Source of the DNA: Calliphora vicina
Taxonomy: Eukaryota > Arthropoda > Insecta > Diptera > Calliphoridae
Assembly: GCF_958450345.1 (NCBI RefSeq)
Contig: NC_088783.1
Span: 98,699,302-98,763,301, forward strand
Reading direction: 5' to 3'
Length of the DNA stretch: 64,000 nucleotides
Shown: positions 23,999 through 36,535 of the stretch, piece after piece
Layout: every line of letters begins with the position of its first letter
Position numbering within the stretch: the first letter of the stretch is position 1
Position numbers and translations under genes: made by a program
Notes under the pieces: generated by a model
What the model saw: the letters and a program-made list of their open reading frames with translations, nothing else
Database searches by the model: none
Told to the model about the DNA's origin: nothing

Positions 23999-25363
23999 AT
24001 TGACTGAATGTCTGGCTCGATTTTAACTTAATTAAAATTTTGTTATTAGATAGCACAAACGCTTAATATTGCTATTTTGGTGAAGACTCTAATTAATTAA
24101 TTTCACCTGTCTTTCGTATTGATTTAATGCGTTAAAACATGTACAAATAGCGGTATTATATACATACATACATACAAACATACATTTGTCTAATTAATTG
24201 TCTATCGTTTTAAACACTCTGAATTATAACAAATATTACAACAAAAAAAGAAAAACAAAAAACTTTATTAATTTTTAGAACGACATACTTTATACGCTTG
24301 TCCACTACTAACTACGATACTATTTTTTGGGTTGGGATTTCTAACGCACAAATGGCAAAAAAAAACAAATAACTGAAAATAGTAAATGGCAAAAGTCTTA
24401 ACTAAACTAAAACTAAATGTATGTAAAAGAAATCTACAACCAAAATACAAAAATATGACAACAATAACAGCCAGTGATGACATCACTAGCTAAACCAACT
24501 AAAAAAACAAAAACTACCACAACAACAAATAAATAAATAAAAACAAAGTTGACTTAATGAAGAGCAGGCGAGCGAGCGAGCGAGTGAGAGAACGAAAGAA
24601 TGAACAAACAAACGAGTGTAATATTAACTAAACTCACGTGTGCCGGTGTGTGTACAAACATTTAGTCGTAGTGTAGCGTGTTAGAAGACACTACATTTCT
24701 ATTTTTCTATTTACTAGAACACAAACTACGAGGAGTACATACAAATATTCCTACATACTACATACATATGTATGTATGTATATTACGAATCAGGTCGTTT
24801 AAGCTACAAATTCATGAGATATAATGTAAAGCTGAAGGAAGGTCCACACCACGCATTGTACGCTTTTTCGCATACTATGCATCTGTCAAAAAAAGTAGAA
24901 TCAGTGCATGTGGTTGGGTTCTATAAATCGATTATTCGAACAATCGAAACTGGAAAAATCGACTTTTTCGTCGGAGTGATTGCATAATAAGAATCTACAC
25001 AACTGATTCTATATGTGGTCAAAATTTGGTGAAATTCTACTTTCACAAAGTGGGTCAAAAAATCAATTTAAATTTTACTTTTGTTCTAGATGTCTACTAA
25101 CACAAAAGTTTTAAACTCAATTATTTCGAAATGGCAAACAAATTGTACACTATTGTTTTATTAAGGGGACGATTTATTTGTTTTGTAATAGATTTGAATT
25201 GAAGAAAATTTTACTCATTTAAATTTTGAATCAATTTGAAATAAATTCAATACGTTTGGAGTACATACTAAGGAATATTTAATTTGATTTTTAAAATTGA
25301 ATTAACTCTCTAACCCGCAAACTTTAAAAAGCTAAAAAAAGTTGTCGAATAATTTTTTTTAGG

Positions 25364-25635
25364 GTAATTATTAGAGTATCCGAAACCGAAACCGGTCAAC
25401 CGGATACCATTTTTAAAAATATTGATTTATTTTATAGAAAATTGTAGTAGCATTTGACAACATTTCGTAAAAGATATAAAATAATTGCATAAAGAATTCA
25501 AAAATGCTAAATTTCCATTAAATAAAAATTTAATATAAACCGGTGAACCGGTTTTTTTGAAGACAAAAACCGAAACCGCTTAAGCACTTTTTCGGTTAAA
25601 CCGGAAACTGGTTTTTTGGACACTCTAGTAATTAT
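25364..25635. mobile_element. Small hAT-type MITE with exact 8-bp target duplication
   Basis: The element 25372-25627 (256 bp) has ends TAGAGTATCC and GGACACTCTA (one mismatch as inverted copies). GTAATTAT flanks both sides. CCGGTTTTT/AACCGGT motifs near the ends recall the element at 17915, although the terminal sequences differ. Confidence 0.88.
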
Positions 25636-25839
25636 GACCTAATAAACTCAGAACAGCCATCAGAAACTAATTTGCAAATTAAGTTTAGGAACCAGGTGTA
25701 AAAAGGTGAAGAGTGCGTCAGGGCATTCTTGCCGGTTTAGTGTAAAAAACAATAATTATGATACGATTATATTGAAAAAAGAACTAATAAAATATATTTC
25801 GAATAGATAGGGCGACTAAAAGTTAGTAAAACTTTGATT

Positions 25840-28072
25840 AAGAATCAATTCTTTCGAACTTTTGTTCCTATGCCGTTACTCCAAAAATCGATTTTAACCA
25901 TCATGCCATGGCTTATAATGATATTTAGGTACAGCCTGGAAACAGGATATATTCCTAAAGAATGGAGAGAGGTTACAGTGGAATGGAGAGAGGTTACAGT
26001 GGTATTTATCCCCAAAGCGGGAAAGGTAAACCACAGAACCGCCAAGCACTATAGACCGATAAGTCTGTCATCGTTTTTATTGAAAACACTGGAAAGATTG
26101 GTCGATATCCATGTCAGGAACATCCTCTCCCCTGATAATTTCTGTAGGGCAGAGGGTGCGTTTAATAATGTGAACATATCCGCAATAGTTGATGCTTTGG
26201 GTGACTTAGGTGTTGATCAGCGGATAAGAAATTGCACAGAAAATATGCTTAGGAGCAGGGCCATTAACTCTAATATGGGCATTGGTAGGACAAGGAAAGT
26301 TGTGACAAGAGGCACACCACAAGGTGGTGTCATCTCTCCACTTCTGTGGAATCTCGTCGTAAATAAAATCCTTTTCAGGCTCAGCAGGTTAGGTACCAAA
26401 GTAGTCGCATATGCTGACGACGTTGTGCTTCTTATTCAAGGGAAGTTTCTTCCCACAATAAGTGAACTCATGGAATTAGCTCTCAGCGTTCTGCTATCAT
26501 GGGCCAATGAAAACGGTCTAGGTGTTAACCCTGCCAAGACCGAACTGGTTCTTTTCACCAGGAGATATAAAACTCCAGAATTCAGACCTCCACGACTGGA
26601 ACGTAATGCTGAGAGTCGAATGAAGAAGGCTTTATGTGCCTTCTATATATGCAAGAAAACCTTTGGGAAGAGATGGGTTCTTAAACCATACATTGTACAC
26701 TGGATGTACACCGCGGTCATAAGACCTATTTTGACCTATGGGGCTCTTGTTTGGTGGAGATTGGTAGACACTAAGACTCACCTTTCTATTCTAAACAAGG
26801 TGCAAAGATTAGCATGTCTTGCAATTACTGGCTCTATGAATTCCACCCCTCAGGCCAGTTTAGAGACGATGCTAATATAACTCCCCTTGATATATACATA
26901 TATCAAATGCATTTCTGCTAGGTCTGCTCTACGACTTAAACAGTCGAGCGGACTGAAGCATGATCGTATTGGTCATGGAACCATCTTAAAAAAGATATGC
27001 AGGCCAATCATAGGGCGGGAAACGGACTACATAATACCTACACCGAATTTTGACAGAACATTTAAGATCAGAATACCGACAAGGGATTATTGGGCCGCGA
27101 ACTCTGTCCTAAGGGATGACGTGATCTCAATCTACACTGATGGTTCAAAGACAGAAAGAGGCACGGGCTCGGGAATCTTCTAAGATGAGCTGGACCTTTT
27201 GATGTCTATTCGATTACCCGATACCTGCACGGTTTTCCAGGCAGAGATTTATGCCATCGATACAGCCGCGAGAAGAATCCGGGAACTCCATCTTGAAAAT
27301 TCGACCATACATATCTACTTGGACAGCCTTGCATCAATCAAGGCTCTTAACTCCAACGTGATGTATCAAATCACTGGCACAACTGACACAACATCACGTC
27401 GAGTTGATTTGGGTTCCAGGACACGAGGGCATCCGGGGAAATGAAGTATCTGATGAGTGCGCAACCAACGGTTCGTCCCTGGACGTATCTCTAGCGCAAA
27501 GGGATATTCACACTCCCCTGGTGACAGTATCGAAATTGATAGATGAATGGACTTTGAGCGAGACGGAACTCAGGTGGTCAAATATCATCACTTGTAGAAT
27601 ATCCAGAATGCTCTGGCCCAATCTGACAGAGGATAGAACTAGGACTCTTTTGTCTCTTAGCAGGAATTCGATTAGGCTTCTTACGGGTATAATTACTGGG
27701 CACTGTATGATTGGACATATGTCGGGCTACCCACGTTATAGCTATTGTAGAAGTTGTTTAGATGAAGTGGAGGTGGAATCGGTACAGCACCTTCTATGTG
27801 AATGCCCAGCCTTACAAGAGCATAGACTACTACATCTTGGTAGAGCTCTTTTCTTTTAAATATGATCAGATTTATTAGAAGTACCGGTTGGTTCCCACGT
27901 GGACCACAGGAATCACATGGTCAACGAAATTAGGGAGGGAAACTAACTATTCTCACTTTATATACGAAATTTCAGCATAAGGGTATAGTATTTCTAAGGT
28001 TACCACAATGCGCCACACGGCCTCCGAGTGAACTCGCTAAATTGCGAGCAACCCACGTAACCTAACCTAACC
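25840..28072 (+). mobile_element. 5'-truncated non-LTR retrotransposon with RT and RNase H remains
   Basis: It opens inside the reverse transcriptase region and closes with a 3' UTR ending in CCTAACCTAACC (about 28061-28072), a tail type seen in several fly LINEs. Before the tail, ACTCGC-taaatt-GCGAGC can form a small hairpin. An RNase H domain behind the RT places it near the I/LOA/R1-type groups rather than jockey (family knowledge). The clade is not fixed. Confidence 0.85.
25855..27859 (+). pseudogene. Broken ORF2: reverse transcriptase, RNase H, C-terminal Cys region
   Basis: RT pieces in order are VFIPKAGKVNH, HYRPISLSSFLLKTLERLVD, GTPQGGVISPLLWNLVVN and VVAYADDVVL (the catalytic YADD, near 26410). 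RNase H pieces follow: ISIYTDGSKTERGTGSG, FQAEIYAIDTAARRI and LIWVPGHEGIRGNEVSDECA. The end is LLCECPALQEHR. Defects: a 21-bp tandem duplication near 25962-26003 repeats W-R-E-V-T-V. An internal deletion near 26145 joins NFCR to AEGAFNNV and removes the motif A Asp. In-frame stops stand at 26878 and 27181, and a frameshift lies near 27400. It is non-functional. Confidence 0.85.
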
Positions 28073-28198
28073 TTGTTCTTATGTAATATCTGTATAGAAT
28101 TGAAATGATTTTTTAACCAATGACAAACAATTTAAACAAAAAATAATAATCTAAGAGCCTTTTACAAGTTAACATCAAACAGACAAATATGGGGAATT

Positions 28199-28560
28199 AC
28201 ATATCATCGTACGTGACATTTGTACGCCTATAGAGTGGAATTGATTTTACAAAAATAAGAGTATCTGAAAAATAAAACGGAAGTCATTTTGAGGTACATG
28301 TAGAAATATGCGAAAATTTTCGAACCGTCAGAGGCGTTATGTTTTCTTTCTTTTAATTTTTTACACTAAACGAAATATTTTTCCTTTACATATTTCGTGA
28401 GATACCGTACGTGACAGATTTTTCTCTTATAATAAAACAATATATCTTCTGTAAATATATGTATACAAAAACTAAAAAAATTAATAGAAAATATACATAC
28501 ATTCGGTTTCAATAAACAATTTGACAATAACAAAAAAATAATCAGAGTCAAATTCATTTC
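28199..28560 (+). repeat. Relative of the 19931-21596 repeat
   Basis: It follows 20565-21070 with an internal deletion, including ATCGTACGTGACATTTG (28206), CGTACGTGACAG (28406) and AAAACGGAAGTCATTTTGAG. Confidence 0.8.
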
Positions 28561-29088
28561 ATACTATATGCTAATTGGGAGCAGTCGTGGTAGTCATTCT
28601 CGTGGAATTGCTCATATGTGATCATTCAAAATTGAAACCACTAAGCCATGTGAGAATTGATGGCGCAGAGTTCCCATCGTATTTACCAAGCCTTGGTTTG
28701 AGAAAAGGTTTTTTTTTCCCCAAAAAAAAAAAATAATGCTTAATGAGCACATGAAATTCACTTTTTTCCATTTTCCCCTCAAGTCACGCGGTAGTCTGCT
28801 ATGAATGGCTGTCAAACACAAACTAATGAAACAGTTTGTTAAAATTTTGACAGGAGGCAATTTACAGATGCCTGTTGACAGGAGCAGGGTTGTCCTTTCA
28901 GTTAAGAGGCGGGAAATTCAAAAAGTCACCGACTTTATATTTTTTTTTTTATTATTTACATAAATTAATAAAGAGCGATTCAAAAAAAACTCCTACAAAT
29001 AATTAATTTTTTATTCACTTTAGCTTCTAAAAATATGTCAGATATTATCTTTTCTAAATCACTAATTTTCAACTGTTCTTTCGGTAAA
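28561..29088. other. Unassigned sequence before the mariner-like relic
   Basis: It probably includes the 5' untranslated part and end of the mariner-like element (from about 28870), but I could not fix a terminus. The minus-strand run at 28612-28860 shows no family resemblance. Confidence 0.4.
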
Positions 29089-29733
29089 AATGGTCACCAA
29101 AAAAAAGTACGTGAAAAAATATTTAAAACTTTTCAAAAAAAAATCCAATATGGACTTTCAAAAAAATAGCAAGAGATCTGAAGGTTCATCGTCACACTGT
29201 TTCAAAAGCCATTAAACAGTACATAAGGAAGACTTGAACATTGAGAGAATAAATGGTGTAACAAATATTGGTAAGGCAAAAGAAGTCGAACAACTCTTTC
29301 GAAAAGCACCGAACACTTCTATCAGAAAAGCAGCTAGTGAAGTTAAATGCTCTGATTCTTTTGTGCGCAGAGTCAAAGCTAATACTGGGTTGAAGTCGTA
29401 TAAAGTTCAGAAAGTTCCAGATCGCAATGCGTTTAAGAACATAGAAGCAAAATAACGAGCGATAAAATTGAAGTCAAATTTTATAAAAAAAAATACACCT
29501 GTTGTGTGATGGTTGATAAAACTGGCAGACTTTTCACAACTTCTGGGTCAAGATTTGTATGTGGCTGATGGATGAGGTAATGTTCACGAACAATACCGTG
29601 CAAAAAACAAAATTCCTAATGAAGTTACTTGTGTGGCAATTCATTTACAGTTGTGACAAAAGAAGACAATTATTTGTGACATCAGACACGATAAACACAG
29701 AAATATATATTACGGGTACGCTGAATTCAGTGG
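29089..29733 (+). pseudogene. Mariner-like transposase relic
   Basis: From ATG 29089 it reads VTKKKYVKKYLKLFKKK. After a frameshift come KVHRHTVSKAIKQY and then EDLNIERINGVTNIGKAKEV, EVKCSDSFVRRVKANTGLKS and VQKVPDRNAFKNIEAK, followed by a TAA at 29453. Shifted pieces follow: LADFSQLLGQD, YVADG and VHEQYRAKNKIPNE. It matches the relic at 149-595 in block order and belongs to the same IS630/Tc1/mariner family. It breaks off near 29733, where another repeat (GTACGCTGAATTCAGTGG) has inserted. The catalytic C-terminal half is missing. Confidence 0.75.
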
Positions 29734-31050
29734 TGCCAACCGTTTTTTTTTTGGTTAGTTCGTATTTTCGAGATATACCGTTATTTTGAAAATGGCGGAG
29801 GTTGCACAACATGTATTCGCGTAAGTCAAAAATGGTTTAGCTTATTGAATATACTAAAAAAACGAAATTCCGCAATAGAATTAGCTTTAAGTAAGCCTAA
29901 TTTTTTTTTTTTATTTTTTAGGAAAATTTCGATTTTTTTTAAACGGCATAAAAAATTGGAAAATTCAGCCAAAAAAAAATGTATATTTCTAAAACGATTG
30001 CAAAGATTAAAATCATGTTAAGCCTTAAAGGTCAGTTTATTGCGGAATTTCGTTATATAAATAGTCCTTTAGAAGATCTACAAAAAATACGCTTACAAGT
30101 GTAGGTTATCTCTATTAGTTGAAGAGATATTCAGGTTTATTGATTTTTTTTTTAATTTTGCTCGATCTTTTGATGGTTTTTTAGATATGGCGGGCCTACG
30201 GAGGGTCGAAATTTATTTTTAAAATATTAGCTATATTCGTGATAAAATTATAAATAAAATAAAAGAAACTTGCTAACAGTTATCTCCTCCCTATAAAAAG
30301 TTATACGCATCCAAATTTGGAACTTGTAAAAAGGGCCATATTTTTTACGTTATTTCCCAAAAGCCCATATATTTTTTTCTTTTGTAGAAAAAAATTTTCC
30401 TCGAGACTATGTATGTATATAGAATTTTTACATGATCCGAAAAGATAAGTTAATACAAAAGCGTGTAAAGAAAAACTTGGCTCACTTTAGGGGACATATC
30501 ACCCCCCAGACCTATCCAAACTTGGACAATTTAAAAAAAATGTCGGTTTGATTAAAAAATCCTAAAAAGGCAAAGCACCGATCCACGAAAATGCTCCATA
30601 TTTGTATAACCCCATATGTTTCTTAAATTCTTACTAAATTCTTACTATCACACGGTAAATAACGTCACAGTGGGCACTTTTTATTTAGTTTTACTATATT
30701 GTCAATCCTCAAGTCATAATGTTTTCAACAATATCAAATACTTCTATGAAAGGCCTTTATTTACTCCTCAGAAGTTTCACAAACCTTGTCCCCTTTGACA
30801 AATTTGTACGTTTTTTCATATACACGTAAGCGTATTTTTTGTAGATCTTCTCAATTTCAGCTCACTCGGATCATAAATGGATTTTTGGCGATTTTTTTAA
30901 AAAAATTGAGACCCGAGTTGACCAACTTTGATGGGCTATGTACTGGCCCCCAACACCTCAGCTCAAACCATGTGAAATTTCGTAACAATATTTCCAAGAT
31001 ACCCCAAGATACCGAATTATTTCCAAAAATAGTCTCTAAACCACTGTGCA
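29712..31050. repeat. Composite repeat with GTACGCTGAATTC/CAGTGG end
   Basis: The left part (to about 29825) matches 41000-41116 inverted. 30405-30830 matches 17636-17906 plus 19234-19370. The right part (30960-31050) matches 21520-21596, ending TCTCTAAACCACTGTG. So it is a fuller member of the family to which 19931-21596 belongs. No coding region was found. Confidence 0.65.
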
Positions 31051-32808
31051 GTGTAATTAGTAGTATTTCCGTCATGTTCCCATTATTTTTTCAGCTTATT
31101 TTATAAGTAAAGTTTTTGCTGTCATACCGAAATTTTAACTTTATTAATTCGCAAAAGAATTTATCCATCAAAGCTCTGAATACAACAAACATTTATCTAT
31201 TTACTAGTATGTATTTCTATATACAATAAACATCAAGTTTGAAACATATAAAATACGAGTACGTATGTATATAAAAACAACTTAAAGTTAAAAGAACAAA
31301 AGCAAACTTAGAAAAAATAAATAAATAGAAAACAAATAACAACAAAACCAAATGAAAACAAAAGAAATATTAAAAAGATAGTAGATAATATAATTTATTG
31401 TAATATGAATGATGTCAGCATCTTTGGAGGAAATAAACAAAATGTGTTACATTCAGCATGGAAAGTACATATTGTGAACTTGTTTCAAAATATATACATG
31501 CAAGAACAATACACTCGTTCCCTGGTTCAATGGCTGCTTTATTTTAAACGAAATAATGCTACAAAACAAAACATTTCTTCTCTTTAAAATTATTAAAAAT
31601 TATGTGTACATTTTTATTTTTTACTGAAAGACTAATGGACTGAATGAATGAATGACTGTAGTCGAACAACTACATACATATGTATGTATGTATTTACGAG
31701 TATGTTTTTATATTTAATATTATAGAAGAAAAAAGCCACAATAATATTTTTAATTTTATTTTTTGTGTAATTATTATTTCGAAAATTAACAGAAAAAAAA
31801 ACAAAAAGCACAAAAAACAAATACTTGTACATGCTGGCAAACAAAAGAGAGTAATACGCGCGTAACCGGATAAATTCAAGGTTTTTAAAATTGTATAATT
31901 AAATTTAATACGTTTTCATACACATCATACAGTAAGAACTATAATATTCGGACAATTTGTAACTTTCGTTCTTAAAATTGCAAAGCATTACACTAGTTTA
32001 CAAGGTTTTTGTTCATGATATGAAAAATATATGATTTTGTCATTTTAGGCCGTCCAGGACGTAAAATTTTTGAGATATTTATTAACAAAGAAAATAACAT
32101 TAAACCTGAAACAAGAAATTAAACATGAACAGTGTTATTTCTGTTTTTATAAATATTATATGCAGTGGAGACCAGCTATTTAGGGACAAATACTTGAATT
32201 TTTTTTTATCGACTTAATTTTAAGTGCGATAGTTCTAAAACAAGAGACCAATTTAGTATTAATATTTTTAGTTGCTCAAAAATATTTGGAAAAATCTGTA
32301 CAACATATATGTATGTATAGACTAAAACGTGAACAAGCTTTTGTTTACATTGACTACTCTGTAACGCGAACAAACTCAGAAAGCACTTAGACAACAACTG
32401 AAATACACAACTGAAATACACATATTTAAGTCGATTTTTAAAGATTAGGGGAATCCCCTTTTATAAAAAATCTAAATTAATTTTTTTTGTATGGCAACGC
32501 ATGAGTAATTTTATTTGCTATGTAATTTTATTTCAATGTATATTTTCTCGTGATTTCGTTTTGTTTTGTAATACATTTTAATGAATAAATTTTGTTTTAT
32601 AATAATAAAAATAATTTCACGTTCAAGTGTGTAAAACACAGGTTTATATTATAAAATTTTAATTTTTTCCATGAAATTCGACAATCGCTAACGTGAACAA
32701 TTTCACTAACATGAACTCACTTTGTTTTAATTAATTCACGTTACCGCGATTGCACTGTATGTTGACCCGCGTCAGCCGAAACAAATGGAATTAAAAATAA
32801 GTTAGAGT
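31051..32808. other. Intronic sequence with a TAACGTGAAC motif cluster
   Basis: The palindromic ACATACATATGTATGT lies near 31672. Between 32326 and 32750 the motif AACGTGAAC(A) occurs about five times, in both orientations, near a CAGTG...CACTG pair. It is possibly a decayed TIR element, 32163-32758. No exon was seen. Confidence 0.4.
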
Positions 32809-34084
32809 ATGTACTCTAGGGTGGCCCTCCAGTTTGGTGAACATTAGTAAAAAATAATCCTGAACAATTTTAGGTAAATCGGTTAGGGATAAGACGTGCC
32901 GCAAGTACTCTGAAGTTTTGAGATGCATTTACAAGGGGGAAAAATGCATTTTTTTCAGTTTTTGTAAAAATTTTGCCATTAAAAACTTACTTTCGAAATG
33001 TTCGAAATGTTGTATATTTTAGGGCCGATTTTGATGAATTTTAACAAAAATATAACATAAACTCTAGGGTTTATAATAACAGCACATGAATGGAAATTAA
33101 CGTTTAATGGCACTTGGGGTTAAAATGACCCCAAACTTTTAAAATCATAATTTTTTTCATGGTCTTAGAAGTTTGCGGTCAATTTTAATTTTTCTGCTGT
33201 AATACTAGGCTTTGTGTTATATTTTTGTTAAATTTCATCAAAATCGGCCCAAAAATATACAACATTTCGAACATTTCTAAATCTTTCCAAGAGAAATTCC
33301 AAATATTGAAAAATTTTAACTTTGACCTTCACGATTTAAGGGTTAACATTTTCCGATTTTAGTAAAAGTTTCAGAGTATATTTAGAATTATCTGGACTAT
33401 AATATTCTCAATAGGTTTTACTTAAAATTCATAAGAATAAAAATTTGCCAAATAATTGGTTTTTCTCGAAAATTTCAAAATTTAAATCGCAGGTACGGAA
33501 AAACCATAAGAGATATTTTCATAATTTTTTCACATTTTTATTCCCTATTCAAAAAATTCTGAAATTTGTTTAACAAAATTTTTAAAAATTTGAAAATGGA
33601 AATTTTATTTTTTTGTTCATACCTAAGAATAGGTTAACGGTATCCTACGAAGTCAAAAACTCATATACAAGTAAATATGGACATATTTTAAGTAAAAATG
33701 AGCTTTTATTTTAATATTTCTCAAAATATGTTAATTTTGTTCCTACATTTCTTGTTCTAGTGGCCTGAGACATGTTAATGGCCTGGCGAATTTTTAATAA
33801 CTTTAACATTTTTTGACCAATTTCTGTTTTTTATGTCTCATTAGAACGATTTCGATTCTTTTAAATTAAATTACAAAAGTAATTTTTTAATGGCAAAATG
33901 TTTACAAAAACTGAAAAAAATGCATTTTTCCCCTTGTAAATGCATCTCAAAACTTCAGAGGGCTTGCTATCCCCGATTTACCTAAAAAAATTTCAGGATT
34001 ATTTGTTTACTAATGTTCCCAAACTGGAGGGTGAGAATGGCCAAAATCCAACTTTCGTTTATTAAGGGCCACCCTAATGTACCC
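32809..34084. mobile_element. hAT-type MITE with long inverted arms
   Basis: The element 32817-34076 (1260 bp) has ends TAGGGTGGCCC and GGGCCACCCTA. Inverted arms of about 150 bp include TCCAGTTTGG and ATGCATTTACAAGGGGAAAA-type sequence. The left arm lacks about 40 bp present in the right. Flanking octamers ATGTACTC and ATGTACCC differ at one base. Fragments of this family lie at 4149, 6724 and 36236. It is non-coding. Confidence 0.82.
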
Positions 34085-34600
34085 TATTCGGCTATTTAAT
34101 TTTGAGGAGTATTTTGCTTGAATTGTATCTCAATAACGTTATTTACAAGAGTTTTATGAGTATTATAGTGATTATCGGAAATGTAAAATTTTAATCCAAT
34201 AACGATATTTTTTAGATATTTATGAAAATGAATGTGTTTTTTGGAAGTGGTCCTTGTATGGAAATTTCAACCTGATAGCGAAATATGTATACTATAAGTA
34301 ATTTATGTGTATTTAAGTGATTTTCGGAAGTGAACTTTATATGGGGGCTATGGTCAAATAGCGCCCGATCCAAAAAATAAATAAAATCTTTGCAAAAAAT
34401 TAACGGTATACCATAGCAAACATATTTAAATGAAATGGGATTCCAAAGTACCAGTATTTGTCCATAATAAGCAATAATAATACAAATAACGCATCTTCGC
34501 ATTTTTTTTACCATATGAGATAAAATCACCCTAATGTATATACTTTGTTGGATCTCAGATGAATATTTGTCAAATAAAGCTTGATTGTGTGTAATTCTCA
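34085..34600 (+). repeat. Dispersed ACAAGTAAG-family fragment
   Basis: It contains the family blocks GTGATTTTCGGAAGTGAAC and ATATGGGGGCTATGGTCAAA, comparable to 48080-48260. The 129-codon minus-strand ORF inside is incidental to the repeat. Confidence 0.65.
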
Positions 34601-35760
34601 ATTCACTCTATAGTTTTATTTGTATAATAAATTTACTTTTTCTAAAGCCTTTTGGGAAAAGGTTTCCTGGTGATCTGGCCTAAGCAACCAGTGAAATGCG
34701 CATAGGAACTAGCTTATCCCCCAACAATAAATTTCAGTGAATTTATCAATAATTGGGAATTCAGCACACTAATTCTTAACAAAAAAAAAAAAAAATTTTT
34801 GATATTTTCTATTTTTACCTTGACTTTATGTAGTTTTTCACAAATATCTTTCGTAGTAGTTGTCAACATTTTTTTCTAATTAGTTCTTGAATAGTTCTGG
34901 GAACGACCCGAGTCTTACTCGGCTGAAGATTATCAACTCAGCGACAGCTGTATCAACAGCAAATTTTTCCCCCAGGAAATAACCCTGGGAAACAGTGAAA
35001 ATGTTGCAACAACAACACCAATGATAAACGGCCAAAATAGAGATATATTTGTGTCATGAAGAAGGCGCTCTGTTATGTTTCTTGGATTTCTAAAGCTATC
35101 ACATGATCATTCAGCAAATTTTTTTGGGTGATCAAATAGTGAACGAACGGATTACAAAGCACTCCCGCAACGGTAAATTCAAACAGAAGTGGGTGGCTGT
35201 CATTGAAGCCATTGCAGCTAGGGATACACTTCGAGAAGACGTAAAACACAAAATTGTGTGAGAGAAAATTCCAAATGCTAGGTGTTTCAAGTTAATAGGT
35301 GTGATTATGAATGCGTAAATTTAAATGGTCTTGTAATCTAAAGTCCACGCCTAATATTAACTCACGTAATAAATCTTGATTTTATGCATATTATCACGAA
35401 ATGGAATATTAACATTGATTTAAATTATTGACTAACAATTGACACCAAAGAAAATCATGACATGTTAATGATTTTTCTACTGTGTTATTAATACGACAGT
35501 GGAAAAGTAACTTTAGTAATATGATAAATGATCAAAAAAAATAAAAACACACACACATTCTACTTATTACGTTCTTTCGGCAAAGCAAATTCATGTAGCA
35601 TATCGAATTTAAATATTTTTCGATCAAAACGTAAATACACAATAAAGTTAAAAACAATATTTTTATAGATATTTTCTGCAATATTAATAATTTATGGGAA
35701 AGGTTTCCTGATGAGGTGACTTAAGTAACTGGCGAAATGCTTTTCATCATCTTATTCTTA
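34601..35760. other. Repeat scraps, possibly a decayed LINE 3' region
   Basis: 34645-34715 (GGTTTCCTGGTGATCTGGCC) recurs at 42060-42125 and weakly at 35695-35745. The stretch 34890-35010 (ACGACCCGAGTCTTACTCGG, CCCAGGAAATAACCCTGGG) looks like LINE 3' UTR sequence. Without a search this is weak. Confidence 0.35.
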
Positions 35761-35761
35761 A

Positions 35762-36235
35762 ATTAAAATAAGTAAGAGTGTTACATTCGGCTTGTATACC
35801 CACCACCAATATGTGGGGGGTAGGGTCAATTATGGACCGATCATTAAAAAAGTTGTTAGAAAGATTTAGGTTCATATAAAACTTGTTTATGTCCAATTTC
35901 ATCACGATAGTAATTATTATAAGACAATAATGAATGTTTAAGTCATTTTATGAGGGGGACCTTGTATGGGGAGAAGGGACAAATGTTGCCCGATTTTCGA
36001 CATACTTTACAGTATAATTTCACAGTACTTAGAACTAATTTGTGCAAAATTTTATTATTTATGACTGCTCAAACAGTATTGCGGTGAACATTTGTATAGG
36101 GGATAAGTGAAATTATAGACCGATATTGCCCATATTCAATACGTAATAAACCTTATCAACAGAGATTATTTGTAGAAAATTTCAGCCAGCTAGCTCCTTT
36201 CGTTCGGCAGATGGACAAAGTATATATGGACATAT
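35762..36235 (+). repeat. Dispersed ACAAGTAAG-family repeat (copy)
   Basis: It opens ATAAGTAAGAGTGTTACATT with TATACCCACCACCAATATG and ends AGCTAGCTCCTTTCGTTCGG. The same internal blocks are found inverted at 40686-40970 and 41681-41760. Confidence 0.75.
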
Positions 36236-36480
36236 TTTAAGTAAAAATTAGCTTTTATTTTAATATTTCTCAAAATATGTTAATTTTGTTCCTACATTTC
36301 TGGCGATTTTTTAATAACTTTAATATTTTTTAACCAATTTTTGTCTTTTATATCTCATTAGAACGACAATTACACATTTCGATTCTTTTAAATTAAATTG
36401 CAAAAGTAATTACTTAATAGCAAAATTTTTTAAAAAAAAACTGACAAAATTTCATTTTTTCCCCTTGTAAATGCACCTCA
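36236..36480 (+). repeat. Fragment of the 32817-34076 MITE family
   Basis: It follows 33680-33975 in the same orientation, with internal deletions (TCTCAAAATATGTTAATTTT, CCCCTTGTAAATGCACCTCA). Confidence 0.75.
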
Positions 36481-36535
36481 AAACTAAATCGAAAGTCGGC
36501 ACAGTTGCCCTTCTTAGAACAAGCTAAAAATTTTG

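Larger units (their letters stand above)
23351..25363. other. Intronic sequence with simple repeats
   Basis: It includes the GTCT and 66-bp repeats listed separately, GAGCGAGCGAGCGAG near 24567-24590 and the palindromic ACATACATATGTATGTA near 24762. No exon was recognised. Confidence 0.45.

Noticed and set aside
28055..28074. TAACCTAACCTAACC resembling telomere repeat
   Set aside because: It is the 3' tail of the LINE at 25840-28072, directly after its UTR.
34212..34601. 129-codon ORF on the minus strand
   Set aside because: It lies inside a dispersed repeat copy, its composition follows the repeat, and other copies do not conserve the frame.
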